Below, piece after piece: positions 29,236-40,584 of a stretch of 64,000 nucleotides of DNA (the stretch's first letter is position 1; the number at the start of each line of letters is the position of its first letter). Source of the stretch: Zygotorulaspora mrakii (lineage: Eukaryota; Ascomycota; Saccharomycetes; Saccharomycetales; Saccharomycetaceae); assembly GCF_013402915.1 (NCBI RefSeq), contig NC_050723.1:806001-870000 (forward strand), read 5' to 3'. Made by a program: the position numbers and the translations under genes. A model generated the notes under the pieces. It did not search any database. It was given only the letters and a program-made list of their open reading frames with translations, and was not told where the DNA came from.

Positions 29236-31560
29236 TCACCACTCCTGCGCGGTAACGCCGAAAGGACTTTTTTTAGTCCCTCTTACAGGTTTGATTAATT
29301 TAGCACCACCTTCCAAAAAGGAAAATCTGTCTCTTCTCACTGCTTCATATTTGGTTATGAATTCTTCCTTTTGCATGGTAATACCGATATCATCCAAACC
29401 ATTGACTAGACAGTGTTTCCTAAATGGTTCGATTTCAAAATGTTGTACAAGAATATTTCCATCCTTGTCAGCAATTGTTTGATTTGGCAAATCGACAACT
29501 AGAGATGACCCTGCCTTGGCGATTGGAAACAACTTTTCGAGAATCGTTTGTTGGTCTATTCTAATTGGTAGAAGACCGTTCTTGAAAGAGTTGTTGTAAA
29601 ATATATCACCAAAAGATGGAGCAATGATACATTTAATACCGAAATCTTTCAATGCCCATGGTGCATGTTCCCTAGACGAACCGCAACCGAAGTTGTCACC
29701 GCTTACTAGCAATATTTCTGCATTTCTATATGGTTCAACATTCAAAACAAAGTCAGTTTCCTTATCCTTACCGTCAGCACCTTTCACAAAACGCCATTCG
29801 TAGAAGAGACCTGATCTTAAACCAGTTCTCTTAATTGTTTTCAAAAATTGCTTTGGAATGATTGCATCAGTATCAACATTTGCCTTATCCAAAGGAGCTG
29901 TTGTACCTTTCAGTGTATGGAATGGTTTCATACCAACGGGTTTTGTCTCAGCCTTAGTAGTAGTTGAAATAGGAATGTCGTCGATTTCTTCTTCAGCGAC
30001 TTCTTCAGAAGCTTCATCAGGTTGAACTGGCTCATTTTCATGTTCATAAACGGCATCTTGCAATGCTTTGTCTTCGGCCGCTTGATCAAGAGATATCTTT
30101 GGCTCGTCACCATTTTTGTATTGAAATTCTCTGATATCGAAAAAATGACCTATTATACCAGCGGCAGCAGCCATTGCTGGTGACATCAGATGAGTACGAG
30201 ATTTTGCACCTTGACGACCTTCGAAATTTCTGTTAGATGTGGAAGCACAACGTTCCTCAGGCTCTAAAATATCTGGGTTCATACCTAGACACATTGAGCA
30301 ACCAGCTTCTCTCCATTCGAAACCCGCTTCTTCAAAAATTTTATCTAAACCTTCCTTTTCAGCTTGTGCTTTAACCAAACCGGAACCTGGAACAACCAAT
30401 GCTAATTTCACGTTGGTAGCTTTTTTGTATCCCTTAACAACCGCAGCTGCATTTCTTAAATCTTCAATACGGGAATTGGTACAAGAACCAATAAAAACCT
30501 TATCAATCGGAATCTGTTTGAATGGAGTGTTTGGGGTTAAGCCCATATATTTCAATGCATTTTCCATGCCTGACTTTTTGATAGGATCGGTAACCTTCGA
30601 AGGATCAGGGACGGATGCAGTGATTGGAAGAGCATCTTGTGGAGAGGTACCCCATGTGATAGTTGGAACAACATCAGACGCCTTTATAACGACTTCATGA
30701 TCGAAGTTGGCACCCTCATCAGTGTGCAGAGTTCTCCAGTATTTGACAGCTTTCTCCCATTCAGCGCCCTTTGGAGCCAAAGGCTTATCTTTAATGTATT
30801 CAAAAGTGATTTCATCTGGTTTAATCATACCTGCTCTGGCACCTGCTTCAATAGCCATATTACACATAGACATACGTGCTTCCATTGACAAAGCTTCAAT
30901 AGCAGCTCCTGCAAACTCAATGACGCATCCCGTACCACCCGCAGTACCAATAACACCAATGATGTGAAGAATCAAATCCTTTGAAGTGATACCATCAGAT
31001 AACGTACCCTCAACAAAAATTTTCATGTTTTTGGATTTACTTTGAATAATTGTCTGTGTGGCCATAACATGTTCAACTTCAGAAGTACCAATTCCAAAAG
31101 CTAAAGAACCGAATGCACCGTGTGTAGAAGTGTGAGAGTCACCACAAACAACAGTAGTACCTGGCAGGGTAAAGCCTTGCTCCGGACCAATAACGTGAAC
31201 AATACCTTGTCTTGACGACGACATACCAAAAAACGTCACACCAAAATCTTTCACATTTTGCTCCAATGTTTCAACTTGTAAACGGGAATCTGGTTGTTCA
31301 ATGAAAGTAGCAGTTGATTTGAAATTCTTTCTAGACACGGTTGGAATGTTGTGATCAACTGTAGCCAGAGTACAGTCGATCCTCCTAACTTTTCTCCCAG
31401 CATTTTTCAGACCTTCGAAAGCTTGGGGAGAAGTTACTTCATGCACTAAATGTCTATCGATATATAAAAGATAGGAGCCTGACTCATCTTTGTGAACGAC
31501 GTGGTCATCGAATACCTTGTCATACAAAGTTCTTGGACCAGTTGTTGATATATAGGACAT
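29236..31560 (-). CDS. LEU1: 3-isopropylmalate dehydratase (leucine biosynthesis)
   Basis: Leu1 is a cytosolic [4Fe-4S] aconitase-family enzyme that isomerises 2- to 3-isopropylmalate. It is a fusion of bacterial LeuC and LeuD types: residues 1-~485 form the large domain with [20 protein letters not shown] and [10 protein letters not shown] (iron-sulfur cysteines), then an acidic linker (~490-540), then the small swivelling domain with [18 protein letters not shown] and [17 protein letters not shown]. Length 774 matches the family (about 779). The upstream 293-bp region has two exact Leu3 sites and a TATA box, fitting the known Leu3/alpha-isopropylmalate control. It sits between SLA1 and HIR1, interleaving chromosomes VII and II of S. 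cerevisiae. Confidence 0.98.
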   Translation of the reverse strand: MSYISTTGPRTLYDKVFDDHVVHKDESGSYLLYIDRHLVHEVTSPQAFEGLKNAGRKVRRIDCTLATVDHNIPTVSRKNFKSTATFIEQPDSRLQVETLEQNVKDFGVTFFGMSSSRQGIVHVIGPEQGFTLPGTTVVCGDSHTSTHGAFGSLAFGIGTSEVEHVMATQTIIQSKSKNMKIFVEGTLSDGITSKDLILHIIGVIGTAGGTGCVIEFAGAAIEALSMEARMSMCNMAIEAGARAGMIKPDEITFEYIKDKPLAPKGAEWEKAVKYWRTLHTDEGANFDHEVVIKASDVVPTITWGTSPQDALPITASVPDPSKVTDPIKKSGMENALKYMGLTPNTPFKQIPIDKVFIGSCTNSRIEDLRNAAAVVKGYKKATNVKLALVVPGSGLVKAQAEKEGLDKIFEEAGFEWREAGCSMCLGMNPDILEPEERCASTSNRNFEGRQGAKSRTHLMSPAMAAAAGIIGHFFDIREFQYKNGDEPKISLDQAAEDKALQDAVYEHENEPVQPDEASEEVAEEEIDDIPISTTTKAETKPVGMKPFHTLKGTTAPLDKANVDTDAIIPKQFLKTIKRTGLRSGLFYEWRFVKGADGKDKETDFVLNVEPYRNAEILLVSGDNFGCGSSREHAPWALKDFGIKCIIAPSFGDIFYNNSFKNGLLPIRIDQQTILEKLFPIAKAGSSLVVDLPNQTIADKDGNILVQHFEIEPFRKHCLVNGLDDIGITMQKEEFITKYEAVRRDRFSFLEGGAKLIKPVRGTKKSPFGVTAQEW

Positions 31561-31650
31561 GATTTCTCAATTTTTCCAATTACTGCTTTCCAGAAACACA
31601 AAATGTGATAACTAGGTTTGCTTTTCAACTATGAGCAGTATCGGTATCGC

Positions 31651-31658
31651 TTTTTATA
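31651..31658 (-). promoter_or_regulatory. TATA box for LEU1
   Basis: TATAAAAA on the minus strand, about 90 bp upstream of the LEU1 ATG and between the Leu3 sites and the gene. Confidence 0.7.
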
Positions 31659-31721
31659 TTGTGTTTGAAATATCATGTTGATTACAACTCCAGCTTTTCA
31701 TATAATCATCATGCCAAATTT

Positions 31722-31759
31722 TTCAGGCTGCAACGCCGGAACCGGCGTTGCAGCCTGAA
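31722..31759. promoter_or_regulatory. 38-bp perfect inverted repeat with a Leu3 site at its centre (UAS-LEU)
   Basis: Two 18-nt arms (TTCAGGCTGCAACGCCGG and its exact reverse complement) flank AA. The centre is CCGGAACCGG at 31736-31745, an exact CCGGNNCCGG Leu3-binding site. A looser dyad (ATGCC at 31711, GGCAT at 31762) extends outside. It lies 162-199 bp upstream of the LEU1 ATG and downstream of the HIR1 stop. Leu3 activates with alpha-isopropylmalate and represses without it. Confidence 0.9.
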
Positions 31760-31782
31760 CAGGCATAATTGGCACGCAAAAA

Positions 31783-31792
31783 CCGGAACCGG
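31783..31792. promoter_or_regulatory. Second Leu3 site upstream of LEU1
   Basis: Another exact CCGGAACCGG, 47 bp (centre to centre) from the first, without the long flanking arms. Confidence 0.88.
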
Positions 31793-31853
31793 CGAAAAAG
31801 ACACACATATATAAGAAATATTGACAGGTTTGAACATAAACTACACTGGATGA

Positions 31854-34430
31854 TTAGGAAGCAGTAGCTGCTGATGATTCTTGCGTTAACATAGACCAAC
31901 ATCCCATGTTACCAACCCACTCATAACTTTCTTTTGGGTTAATCATTTCTACAATAATAGACTTTGCATTTTCTGTTAACGAGAAGGATGTAATCTTCTT
32001 GTATACCCGAACTTTGTTTTCGTCGACTGGTTCATTAAACAGAATAGGCAGTATTGGTACGTTTTTATATATCAGCTTAAGAGTCTTTAGATCCCACACG
32101 AAAAAAAGTCCCTTTTCTGTCAAGACAATAAGAAAATCGCCTGTGGCAGACATCTCGATTATCTTGTGCCCGATGCTGATTTTAGGTATCCGTGATTGGC
32201 CATTGAAGGAAATAATTTGCAGTGAGCCATTCGCTGTGGCAAGGCACCAAGATTTACATGCTAAGGAGCAAACTGCACATATGATAACTTCAGGTATGAA
32301 TGTTTCTATTGTTCTTTTACCTTTGTAATACCCAAGCACGCGAGACGGATTCTCTAGCAGGGCTTCTTCGTCAAATTGAATGGATCTTTCAACACCATTG
32401 CGAATTTCCAGGACGTAAAAATCTTCGAAATCACCTCCTTGTAAAAGTACGGCGTCTGTGTCGGCAATTACGCCCGAATCTTCAACAAATTTGCTGTTGG
32501 GCTCTTCAGCCCAAACTTTTTCTTTAGATAGTTTTGCATTCAATGTTATTACAGGATCATTGAGATGTTCCGGATCCATTTCTTCATTGGCCTTCTCCTC
32601 TGCGAGCAACTCGCCTTCAAGTCCAGGTGTTGCCACATTTATATCCACTAACGCAGATTCTCTGTCCTGCTTATTTGACGAAGCGCCGTCATCGCTTCTT
32701 TCGAACATGCTCTTATTTCTCTCTTTCGCTCCCATGATTAAGGTGTGAAGCCCTAGTCTAGGCAAGCATACAGAAGATACACTTATTCGCCCGTTCAAGC
32801 TTTCTGTACGTAAAGTCGATCTAGTCAACGTAGCTTTTGTTGCACTGCTACCAAACTTTTCAAACTCTGTCGTCGATAAGTCTTTTGGGAATGTTGTCGT
32901 TTTCCTGCTTGGTGAATACCCAGAAGATATTAGTGTTGGTGCAACCCTTTTTTTACCATTTTTCATCATAATAGGTTTCGTTTTTCCATCGTGCTTCCTC
33001 TTGGGTATCAATATATTTACCTTTTCACTATTTATTAGCGGCTTTGTTGAGTCTAATTTTAAAGCTGAATCTCCATTTTCTGTAGTACTTTGATCTTTCG
33101 CAAGTTTCAGTCGAGCTTCGTAAAAAGAATCAGTTGAGTTTTCTTTTTGACGCTTGGTTCTTGATTGACGTACAATGTCTTCTGACAAAAGCTGTTTTAT
33201 ACTTTCAGGAAAGTCAAGTGAATCTTTGTCAACCCCATATCTGTGTAATTGTTCAATATTTCTCTCCAAAGGTATCGCATTACCAAGCTCATTATCCTCA
33301 AATAAGAAGACAGTAATAGAGCAATCTAAAGATGTTAAGAACAACATATTTCCCTCTGGATTCCATGCCATATCTGTCACAGTACCATTTGTAATGTCAT
33401 AAGCCACAAAAATGGGTCTCTCCTTGCTGGTGCTCCATACAGCCAATGACTTATCCTGACCAGCAGTTGCTACCACAGTATCAAAAGCGTCTCCAACAGA
33501 GTGTTTTCTCTTTGTTGTAGTATGATCATCGGTTACCGGAGCATCATTTCCAATTTTTGATTCGAAAATTCTTGGATTGAACCTAGCTACCTCAGTAGGC
33601 GCATCATGTCCGATAAGACTAATATCCGTATCCCAAGTACCTCTATTGACAATAGCGACGGAGCTTACAGGTCCGTTAGTCGCATTGGGTACAGCGATAT
33701 GCTGCCCATCCGGTGACCACGAAAGTCTCCTGAAATATGTAGTAAGAGGCGAGCCCTTGAACGGCTCTGTGACGATGTGCTCTATTGTAATTGCAGTATC
33801 ACCAGTCTTATGATAACGGAAGATCTTCAATGTTCTATCATCTGAAGCCGTAGCAAAATATTTGTTTGCAGGATCGAAGATGACACCCTTTACGAGAGAT
33901 TGATGTATATCAAACCGTTTTATTTTCTCGAATGTGGAGCCGTTCCATAATATAATGGATCTGTCAAGTCCTACTGTCACCAAAATGCTGGAATCTGGCG
34001 CCCAACAGATGTCCTGGATATCATTGTCATGGGCGACAAGCCGTCTCCGTACTGTCCAATGCTCCCTTTCTACTTCAGAACCGAACATATGTTCTGTCCG
34101 CTGCTCATCCTCTTTACCCCATATGAGTAAAATACGATCATCAGAACCACTTGCAAGATATTTACCGTCGGGTGAAAATTTTAGTGATGTCACAGATCCT
34201 GTATGTCGACTCATACTAGCTAGTGGCTTTTTATCTTGTTCATGAACGATAACTGTTGAAAGGCCTTCATTAGAGGCTTTAATGATTGAGTCGATTGACC
34301 ATATTCGAATTTTTCCATCCAAACCACCCGTGGCCACACGTTTGCCATCGGGACTAACATCTACCGCATAGACCTCATATTTTCGGTTTTCTTGTTCGTG
34401 AGCAAGCCATGGAAATTTGATAATTCTCAT
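31854..34430 (-). CDS. HIR1: HIR complex WD40 subunit (histone chaperone/corepressor)
   Basis: Hir1 is a subunit of the HIR nucleosome-assembly complex that represses histone genes outside S phase and deposits H3/H4 independently of replication. I start at ATG 34430 ([19 protein letters not shown]), which aligns with the S. cerevisiae start; an in-frame TTG lies 39 nt upstream. The 858-residue product (S. cerevisiae about 840) has an N-terminal WD40 propeller, with repeats such as [52 protein letters not shown] and [29 protein letters not shown], then a low-complexity middle (~440-620) and a C-terminal Hira domain ([24 protein letters not shown]). It is the neighbour of SLA1 in S. cerevisiae chromosome II; here LEU1 is between them. 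Confidence 0.95.
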   Translation of the reverse strand: MRIIKFPWLAHEQENRKYEVYAVDVSPDGKRVATGGLDGKIRIWSIDSIIKASNEGLSTVIVHEQDKKPLASMSRHTGSVTSLKFSPDGKYLASGSDDRILLIWGKEDEQRTEHMFGSEVEREHWTVRRRLVAHDNDIQDICWAPDSSILVTVGLDRSIILWNGSTFEKIKRFDIHQSLVKGVIFDPANKYFATASDDRTLKIFRYHKTGDTAITIEHIVTEPFKGSPLTTYFRRLSWSPDGQHIAVPNATNGPVSSVAIVNRGTWDTDISLIGHDAPTEVARFNPRIFESKIGNDAPVTDDHTTTKRKHSVGDAFDTVVATAGQDKSLAVWSTSKERPIFVAYDITNGTVTDMAWNPEGNMLFLTSLDCSITVFLFEDNELGNAIPLERNIEQLHRYGVDKDSLDFPESIKQLLSEDIVRQSRTKRQKENSTDSFYEARLKLAKDQSTTENGDSALKLDSTKPLINSEKVNILIPKRKHDGKTKPIMMKNGKKRVAPTLISSGYSPSRKTTTFPKDLSTTEFEKFGSSATKATLTRSTLRTESLNGRISVSSVCLPRLGLHTLIMGAKERNKSMFERSDDGASSNKQDRESALVDINVATPGLEGELLAEEKANEEMDPEHLNDPVITLNAKLSKEKVWAEEPNSKFVEDSGVIADTDAVLLQGGDFEDFYVLEIRNGVERSIQFDEEALLENPSRVLGYYKGKRTIETFIPEVIICAVCSLACKSWCLATANGSLQIISFNGQSRIPKISIGHKIIEMSATGDFLIVLTEKGLFFVWDLKTLKLIYKNVPILPILFNEPVDENKVRVYKKITSFSLTENAKSIIVEMINPKESYEWVGNMGCWSMLTQESSAATAS

Positions 34431-34625
34431 ATCACTACCTATACCTTTACAATGGGGACTCTGCGCCAAACTCGGATGTTTCTTATTAGAATCTAAATAG
34501 TGTATGTTTTTTTATTATTAATATGTATGGGCGCGCACATCAACAAACTGAAATTCGACTGCTTACGATAAGCTGATGAGTAATTTCTCTAAATGCCGTG
34601 TCTATAAAATTCCGAATTAACCTAT

Positions 34626-37600
34626 TTACAATGCCGGCAATTGATTGCACTCCAACCACCACTCCAAAATGGCATTCCCTGCAGCCCTATTTCCTCTCGT
34701 CACTAGTAGCTTATTTATCAATTTTTCATGATCTTTATGATGACTTGACACTTGCGGCAAAGCATTTACAAGCCACATTTTGATTTGAAGTGGAAATTTG
34801 GCAACAAGAGCCCGCAATATATCGGTGTAATTGTTAATATCCGATCTTTGGGTATGGTACAAGCCAAATAACGTCTGGTACACTAAATCTTGGCCTAAAG
34901 AAATGATTTGTTGCTGCATTGTTGCCAAATCTTGTTGTGTGTATCTCCTGTTGCTTAAGATCTTTACCCAAAATTTAGTTATTGCTACAATTGTAAATTT
35001 TTCTCTAACAGAGAGAAGTTTCAAAAACTCAGGTAAAATAAATGTCATCCAATGCTTGGAATGAATGAGTAAGGACGGTTTGCAATCCAAGATACAATTA
35101 ATAAAGTTTATTGTAGATTGAAGCGAGTCTGGGTCCGAGACAATGCTATCTTGATACCTTTTCAGGAATACTTGTTCGATGATAAAATCACAGTCATGCG
35201 AGGATAATTGATCTTTAAAGCGATTAATCAGTTTCTCCAGCAAGTAAACATAATAGGGCAAAGAAATCAAAATACTAGTTTTGTCAGCCTGCTTTAAAAG
35301 AAATCGCATGATTTCTGACATTGAATATTTGAGAAAATGGGGCTCATCATCAGGTAAATTTAGTGCCTTACCTAGTATCAAGCATGCAACCTCAACAAAT
35401 TCTGGATCTACTGATAACAATGTATCATTTAATATGAACTCGATTAGATCCATGATCTTTGCTCGAATAGCCAAGGGATCGTTCTTCCAATATTCGTTAT
35501 ATCCTGACATTCTTTCAATTACTGATAAATTCTCGTCCTCTTCTTCTCGAATAAGCGAGGAACCTAGTTCAGAGATGCATGAGAATAGGCAATGTAAATA
35601 AATTCTCTGCTGTTGCATTTGTTGTGTCGGGATCATCATAGTTTGCCTGATAAGATTTTCAAACATGCTGAGTAATTGTAAAATATAGTTTCCTTGTTGT
35701 TCAGGACCTGACTGTTGAGCTTCAATTATATATCCAACAGAACGCACTAATTTCTCTCTAGTAAAGCTTGAGTAGTTGGAGTTTGGTGACATGACTGAAC
35801 TCAATACCGCCAAAAATTTATCTAGACTAGAAGATAATTCTTGCCTGCATACATCACATAATGTGGATAGCGCTTTGATGGTCAGAATTTCCAACTTATT
35901 GTTTAACTCCGTATCACTACCGCTCCCCAAGGTAGTTATTTGTAGTCCTTGAAAAAGAGTATCGATACAAATATCTAACTGAGAGGGAGATTGCTGGAAG
36001 TAGCCAGCAATAGTTCCGAGAAGAACAGAGCTCGTTCTTACAAAATCTAACTTCAAAGCATGTGAACCTGCGCTGTTTCCGGGACTTTCAAACCCATGCT
36101 GCAAAAGCATTAAAATATTTCCTACAAGAAATTCACATGAGTCCATAACATCACAGACCCAAGGACTCTCAGATAAGGTCATATCTCTCAATAATGTATT
36201 AAGTAGAAAGGCAATAGCTTCTATGTCAAATATACCGTCGTTATCTGTATTTTCTACATGATTTATTGCGTGCAAATGGTTGCCCAAACCTGAAATTAAA
36301 ATATTGGTTAACTTGTCGTTGCCGAGTATCGACCACAAAGATTCCATCAGGTCTGACACAGCTGAGCGGAAATCGTCGAATTCATGAAAAGCTGTTTCAT
36401 CGCTATCTCCTTCGATGATTTTTCCTTTGTTTATCAAACTAATTTTGGGCAAGAGTATTTGAACGACTTGCTGAAAGATTTCAGTAGCCAATTGTGGACC
36501 TTGTTCCGACAATGTTTCTGGGCTTAAATTAGTGTAAGCTTCGGACAAATCCAGCCAAATATCTACCATTCGCACAGAAAAATGCTCCCTTAAAACTGGT
36601 ACCAAAGGAAAATTTGTCATTTGCAATAGGACTTTGACATATTGCTGTAAAGCCTCATGGTTTACAGTTGTTGAAGAGATTGTAGTAAACAGTTTGTTGC
36701 AAACATCGAGGGTATTTATTTGCAGAAAGTCAACAATGCAAATAGCTAACTCCTTCAATTCCTCAGTCATTTCATTAGTAACCAAATGATTCATATATTG
36801 TAACATCCAGTTATGTTTCGAAATATCGAGATTTCCGGACTTTGAAACGCCAATAAATATTATTTCAATTTTCTCACGAAGCTCGAAGCCCATCAAGGTA
36901 GGATCATTGGCAAAAACGGTTCCAATTATTCCTATAATTTTTTCAGCAATAGCGAAATTATCACTTTCTTGAGTTGATTTGAGTATAAGGTCTACCATAT
37001 TCTCAAACATTTCATTGAGATCCATTCTACCATGTCTTGACACATTTCTTACCATTGAGATATAGCTAATCCAAGCACTGATGCTGTCGAAGATTATATC
37101 ATCAGAGCAGTCAATAATAGTCAAATTTGCATTTATCAGAGCCATTGTGGAGATATACAGATGATCATGCACAATTTCGTAAACTTTAGACATTCGATTC
37201 TTTTTCGTTTGGAATTTAGTTAAATCTTCCACTATAATTTGTGTGAACATCAGAAGCAATTTATTGCAAGCTGGAGAGGACTGGATAGATTGGATCAAGT
37301 TATCATATGTTATAGGTGCATTAATATATTGGTGTAAAATCTGATCCATTTCTGGATTAGTCGTCCATTGATGTAAGGGTACATTATTGTAACTTGAAAG
37401 TAATTGGAGCAAAGTATTCACTGGATTATTCCATTGTGAAATTACATTGCAATTACTGGCCTCAAAATCGGACTCATTGATATTCGTGAAAATAAGTGAG
37501 AGGTTAGACATTAATTTTTTTATTATGGTGATCAATGATGCGTAAGCTTGGGTATCACTTATGTATAGATTGCAACACTTGCTTAAGTGCAACAAATTGC

Positions 37601-37953
37601 ACTTAAAAAGTTTCCACAAAGTCTCATGAGAATCAACATTTGTGGTCAATTGAACCGTCAAGGTTAAAGCACCAAAATATTTCACGTTTGAAGAATGAGA
37701 AGGATTTATTAGTAGTTCATTGGCGAGATGGATACCTTCATCTGACCTTTGAACGACTTGGAGACTTTGTTGGATTTGAATAACATCGCGAGAAGGATGT
37801 GGTGAATATAGTTCCTCGATAAGCTGCCAGCACCAAGTCAATTTTGAAACCCGCAATGTTAGTAAAATGTTAAACAACAGAAAACTTCATTCGATAAGAG
37901 AATGAAAAAGGTAAAAGATATGCACATACGCTTACAACTTCTTCAATATTCAT
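34626..37953 (-). CDS. KAP122: Karyopherin beta (importin), spliced gene with two exons
   Basis: Kap122 (Pdr6) is an importin-beta family transport receptor that imports TFIIA, among other cargoes. The coding sequence joins 37930-37953 (24 nt) to 34626-37823, minus strand, giving 1073 residues (S. cerevisiae about 1081). Without splicing the long frame has no ATG upstream of conserved LIEELYSPHP; splicing yields MNIEEVVS-LIEELYSPHP, which aligns with the S. cerevisiae N-terminus as I recall it. The rest is alpha-helical HEAT-type repeat with no catalytic motif, including NVKYFGALTLTVQL. It lies between HIR1 and ATE1; KAP122-ATE1-JAC1-CKB1-GET1 matches S. cerevisiae order. Exon boundaries are predicted from sequence and need RNA evidence. 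Confidence 0.93.
37824..37929 (-). other. KAP122: 106-nt coding intron of KAP122
   Basis: On the minus strand: GTATGT 5' splice site at 37924-37929, exact TACTAAC branch point at 37858-37864, and CAG 3' site at 37824-37826, 35 nt after the branch adenosine. It is phase 0, after the eighth codon. The S. cerevisiae orthologue has no intron to my knowledge. Confidence 0.92.
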
Positions 37954-38106
37954 AATTACACCTACCAGGGATGAAGGCAAATAGATAATCTGTATACGCT
38001 GATATTTTATAGCTCCACAAAGCTTCTCGGCATGAAAAGGTTCGCTTTTCTTCCATGCGATCGTGAAATGCGAACATTTAGAAATAATTAACAAGTAAAC
38101 GACTAA

Positions 38107-39621
38107 TTATATTATAATTAAAGCATCAATTGTGTTGTGCAACCCAATGCATCTTACAATATCACAAACTAGTTTCTTGATGTGCGATGATTCCTTTTCA
38201 AAATTCGACATTGGACGTATATTTCCCAGCTTCGTGTCATAGAAAAGAAGTCCATAGTTGAGCATGTTTAGTTTACCCTTTTCTACCATTTCAAGTATCT
38301 CTGGCAAAGGCACTAAACCGGGGAATACGTTTGGAAAATTTCTGTAATCCTTTGCCGTACTTGTCTCACTATGATTCCCATAGATACTTCTATCCTGAGT
38401 GACCTCATATGGAATGCCTAAGTCTGACAACTTCCGTGCAGCAGCATTCGCATTGATTACAGCGGTTCCCTCTGGACCATACACTGAATCTGCAGTGTTT
38501 CTGGCATTTGACTTGGAGTCCATCAAAGTTGGGGGTCCCTTAAGCTTGTCGTTTAGATGCTGCTCGCTAAATACCTCAGAACTTTCATTTTGAAAGGTAA
38601 AAAGCTTCTCCAGGTTTACATTTTCTTTCAGTTTTTCTATGGGAATATATTCATGTCGACAGATATCTAGTAATTCGCCTCCATACTTTGCCTTGTAAGC
38701 CATTTTTGGACAATCCTCGATATAGTAGCCCATATAATAATAACCGAGGTTTAGTCGCTCTGTGATGCACAGCTCCCTTAATGCGCTGAGCTTCCCAAGT
38801 GACCACTTATGGTAGTCTGGATCCCAAATGAAATATACTGAAGATATGCCTGACGGTAATATATCCACTACTGCTACAGCAATCAAATTATTTTTATAAT
38901 AGTAGCATTCATGAGCTGGACCCAATCGTTTCAATCTATCATTCTTCTTGAAATCCTTCCAGTTATTGAGTTCGTCCCATTCTTCCTGTGTACCGATAAT
39001 AGTCTCTTCAGAGAAAGGTGAATCGCATAGAAATCTTTTGAAAGACTTCTCACTGTTGATATGATCCTTATGAACATTTTCCTGATACTTTACGAAAAGG
39101 TCATATTTTTCCTTTGTGAATACAGCAGGTTCAAAAACGCATTTGAAACAGTTTGAATTCCTCTCACCTTCAATCATTTCCTTAAAATAGTCCACCTCTC
39201 GGTTGGTCGTGTTATTGCTATTTGAGAGTTTTTGATCTTGGACATCGTCATCCCTAATGCTCTTCTTATATCTTTTAACGCTAGTCTTCAGCTCTTTGGA
39301 AAACCGCACTTGCTTTGAAGTAGTTCTTATAGTATAGAGACGGCAGCAATTTCTCAGCATATCTGTCTTGTAAAGAAACTTCCCGGATCTTCTAAACCCT
39401 ATGTTACATAATTTGTCATACATTTCGACTGACAAAGACTCTGCTTGAAATCCTAACGTGGCATTTTCAAATGCAATATTGTCTCCGTCTTCTTGGAGGA
39501 ACTGAGACCACGATTGCAACGAATAGTCTTGCTCTATGGGCTTTTTTCCATGACAATAGCCGCATTCAGTATTGGACTCCCTTATGTAGAATGGAGCAGA
39601 TATTATTAACCTTTCAGTCAT
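38107..39621 (-). CDS. ATE1: Arginyl-tRNA-protein transferase
   Basis: Ate1 transfers arginine from Arg-tRNA to proteins with N-terminal Asp, Glu or oxidised Cys, marking them for the Arg/N-degron pathway. The 504-residue protein (S. cerevisiae 503) has the N-terminal CGYCHGKK motif near residue 20 and CCRLYTIRT near 90, the cysteine/CC motif of the family, and later GPAHECYYYKNNLIAVAVVDILPSG, FIWDPDYHKWSLGKLSALRE and YYMGYYIEDCPKMAYKAKY typical of the GNAT-like catalytic domain. I start at ATG 39621 (MTERLIISAPF); an in-frame TTG lies one codon upstream. It is tandem with KAP122 and divergent from JAC1. Confidence 0.96.
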   Translation of the reverse strand: MTERLIISAPFYIRESNTECGYCHGKKPIEQDYSLQSWSQFLQEDGDNIAFENATLGFQAESLSVEMYDKLCNIGFRRSGKFLYKTDMLRNCCRLYTIRTTSKQVRFSKELKTSVKRYKKSIRDDDVQDQKLSNSNNTTNREVDYFKEMIEGERNSNCFKCVFEPAVFTKEKYDLFVKYQENVHKDHINSEKSFKRFLCDSPFSEETIIGTQEEWDELNNWKDFKKNDRLKRLGPAHECYYYKNNLIAVAVVDILPSGISSVYFIWDPDYHKWSLGKLSALRELCITERLNLGYYYMGYYIEDCPKMAYKAKYGGELLDICRHEYIPIEKLKENVNLEKLFTFQNESSEVFSEQHLNDKLKGPPTLMDSKSNARNTADSVYGPEGTAVINANAAARKLSDLGIPYEVTQDRSIYGNHSETSTAKDYRNFPNVFPGLVPLPEILEMVEKGKLNMLNYGLLFYDTKLGNIRPMSNFEKESSHIKKLVCDIVRCIGLHNTIDALIII

Positions 39622-39842
39622 CAAGTATACTAATCTTAATTCAATATTGAAAGAGGTCTACTACTTTCTGTATTTCCTTCTCCAGCGAATGAATCTAATC
39701 GTTATTTTGATCGCTTTTTGGTGATCACGTATATGTTTTCGACGATTGATAATCATCCTTACAGATGAACAGAACATTATGCTTAACATAAAGCGTTTTG
39801 CTCGACAAGATAAAAGCAGAAAAACAGATTGATTCTCAACAA

Positions 39843-40424
39843 ATGCTACGTACTGCTGTGCAGAGAAGATCAATATCAACGTTCTATGAATTGTTCCCAC
39901 GGACTTTTCCTAAAGGCACTCCACAGTGGAACATAGAGCAGTCGAAACTTCGCAAAGAATATCGAGCACTACAAGCGCAGTATCATCCTGATATGCTTTC
40001 TGCAACGTTTGGCAAATCAAGTGACCATGATGGTGGTGACCAGTCGTCTTTGTTGAATAAAGCGTATCATACGTTGAAGGATCCTTTATTGAGATCGCAA
40101 CACATCCTCAAAGCTGTTCAGGGTACAGATTTAAGTCAAGAACGAATAGCACAAGATATAATGCAAAGCAATCCAGATCTCCTTATACAGGTTTTGGACA
40201 CGCATGAGCAGTTAGAGGAGGTACAAAACATTGAAGATGTTCATGTAATTGAGAGAGAGAACAAACAAAGAATCACAAGTATCGAACATCAATTAGAACA
40301 ATGTTTCAACGACAAAGACTTTGCCAAAGCCTCAAAGCTTACTGTAGAATTGAAATATTGGGTCAATTTGGCGAAAGCTATTAAAGAGTGGGAACCTGGC
40401 AAGCCGGTAACCCTCTCGCATTAG
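39843..40424 (+). CDS. JAC1: Mitochondrial J-protein for iron-sulfur cluster transfer
   Basis: Jac1 (HscB family) is a mitochondrial-matrix J-protein that delivers the scaffold Isu1 to the Hsp70 Ssq1. The 193-residue product (S. cerevisiae 184) has a basic N-terminal presequence (MLRTAVQRRSISTFYELFP) and a J-domain with the HPD motif (QAQYHPDML, residues ~50), followed by LNKAYHTLKDPLLRSQHILK and a C-terminal three-helix HscB domain. I chose ATG 39843 because it matches the S. cerevisiae start; a TTG 45 nt upstream in the same frame gives an unlikely extension. It is divergent from ATE1 and convergent with CKB1. Confidence 0.95.
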   Translation: MLRTAVQRRSISTFYELFPRTFPKGTPQWNIEQSKLRKEYRALQAQYHPDMLSATFGKSSDHDGGDQSSLLNKAYHTLKDPLLRSQHILKAVQGTDLSQERIAQDIMQSNPDLLIQVLDTHEQLEEVQNIEDVHVIERENKQRITSIEHQLEQCFNDKDFAKASKLTVELKYWVNLAKAIKEWEPGKPVTLSH

Positions 40425-40584
40425 GACATTTTATATAAACACAGTATATCCACATTCCAGAAAAGCTCATTACGAGCGGCCGTTCAAATATTTTGATTAT
40501 GATCATGATTAATTACTATTATGAATGATGTAGAGCAGTCAACTGGGGAGACTTTTATATGGATAAGTAAATAATTACAACGAA

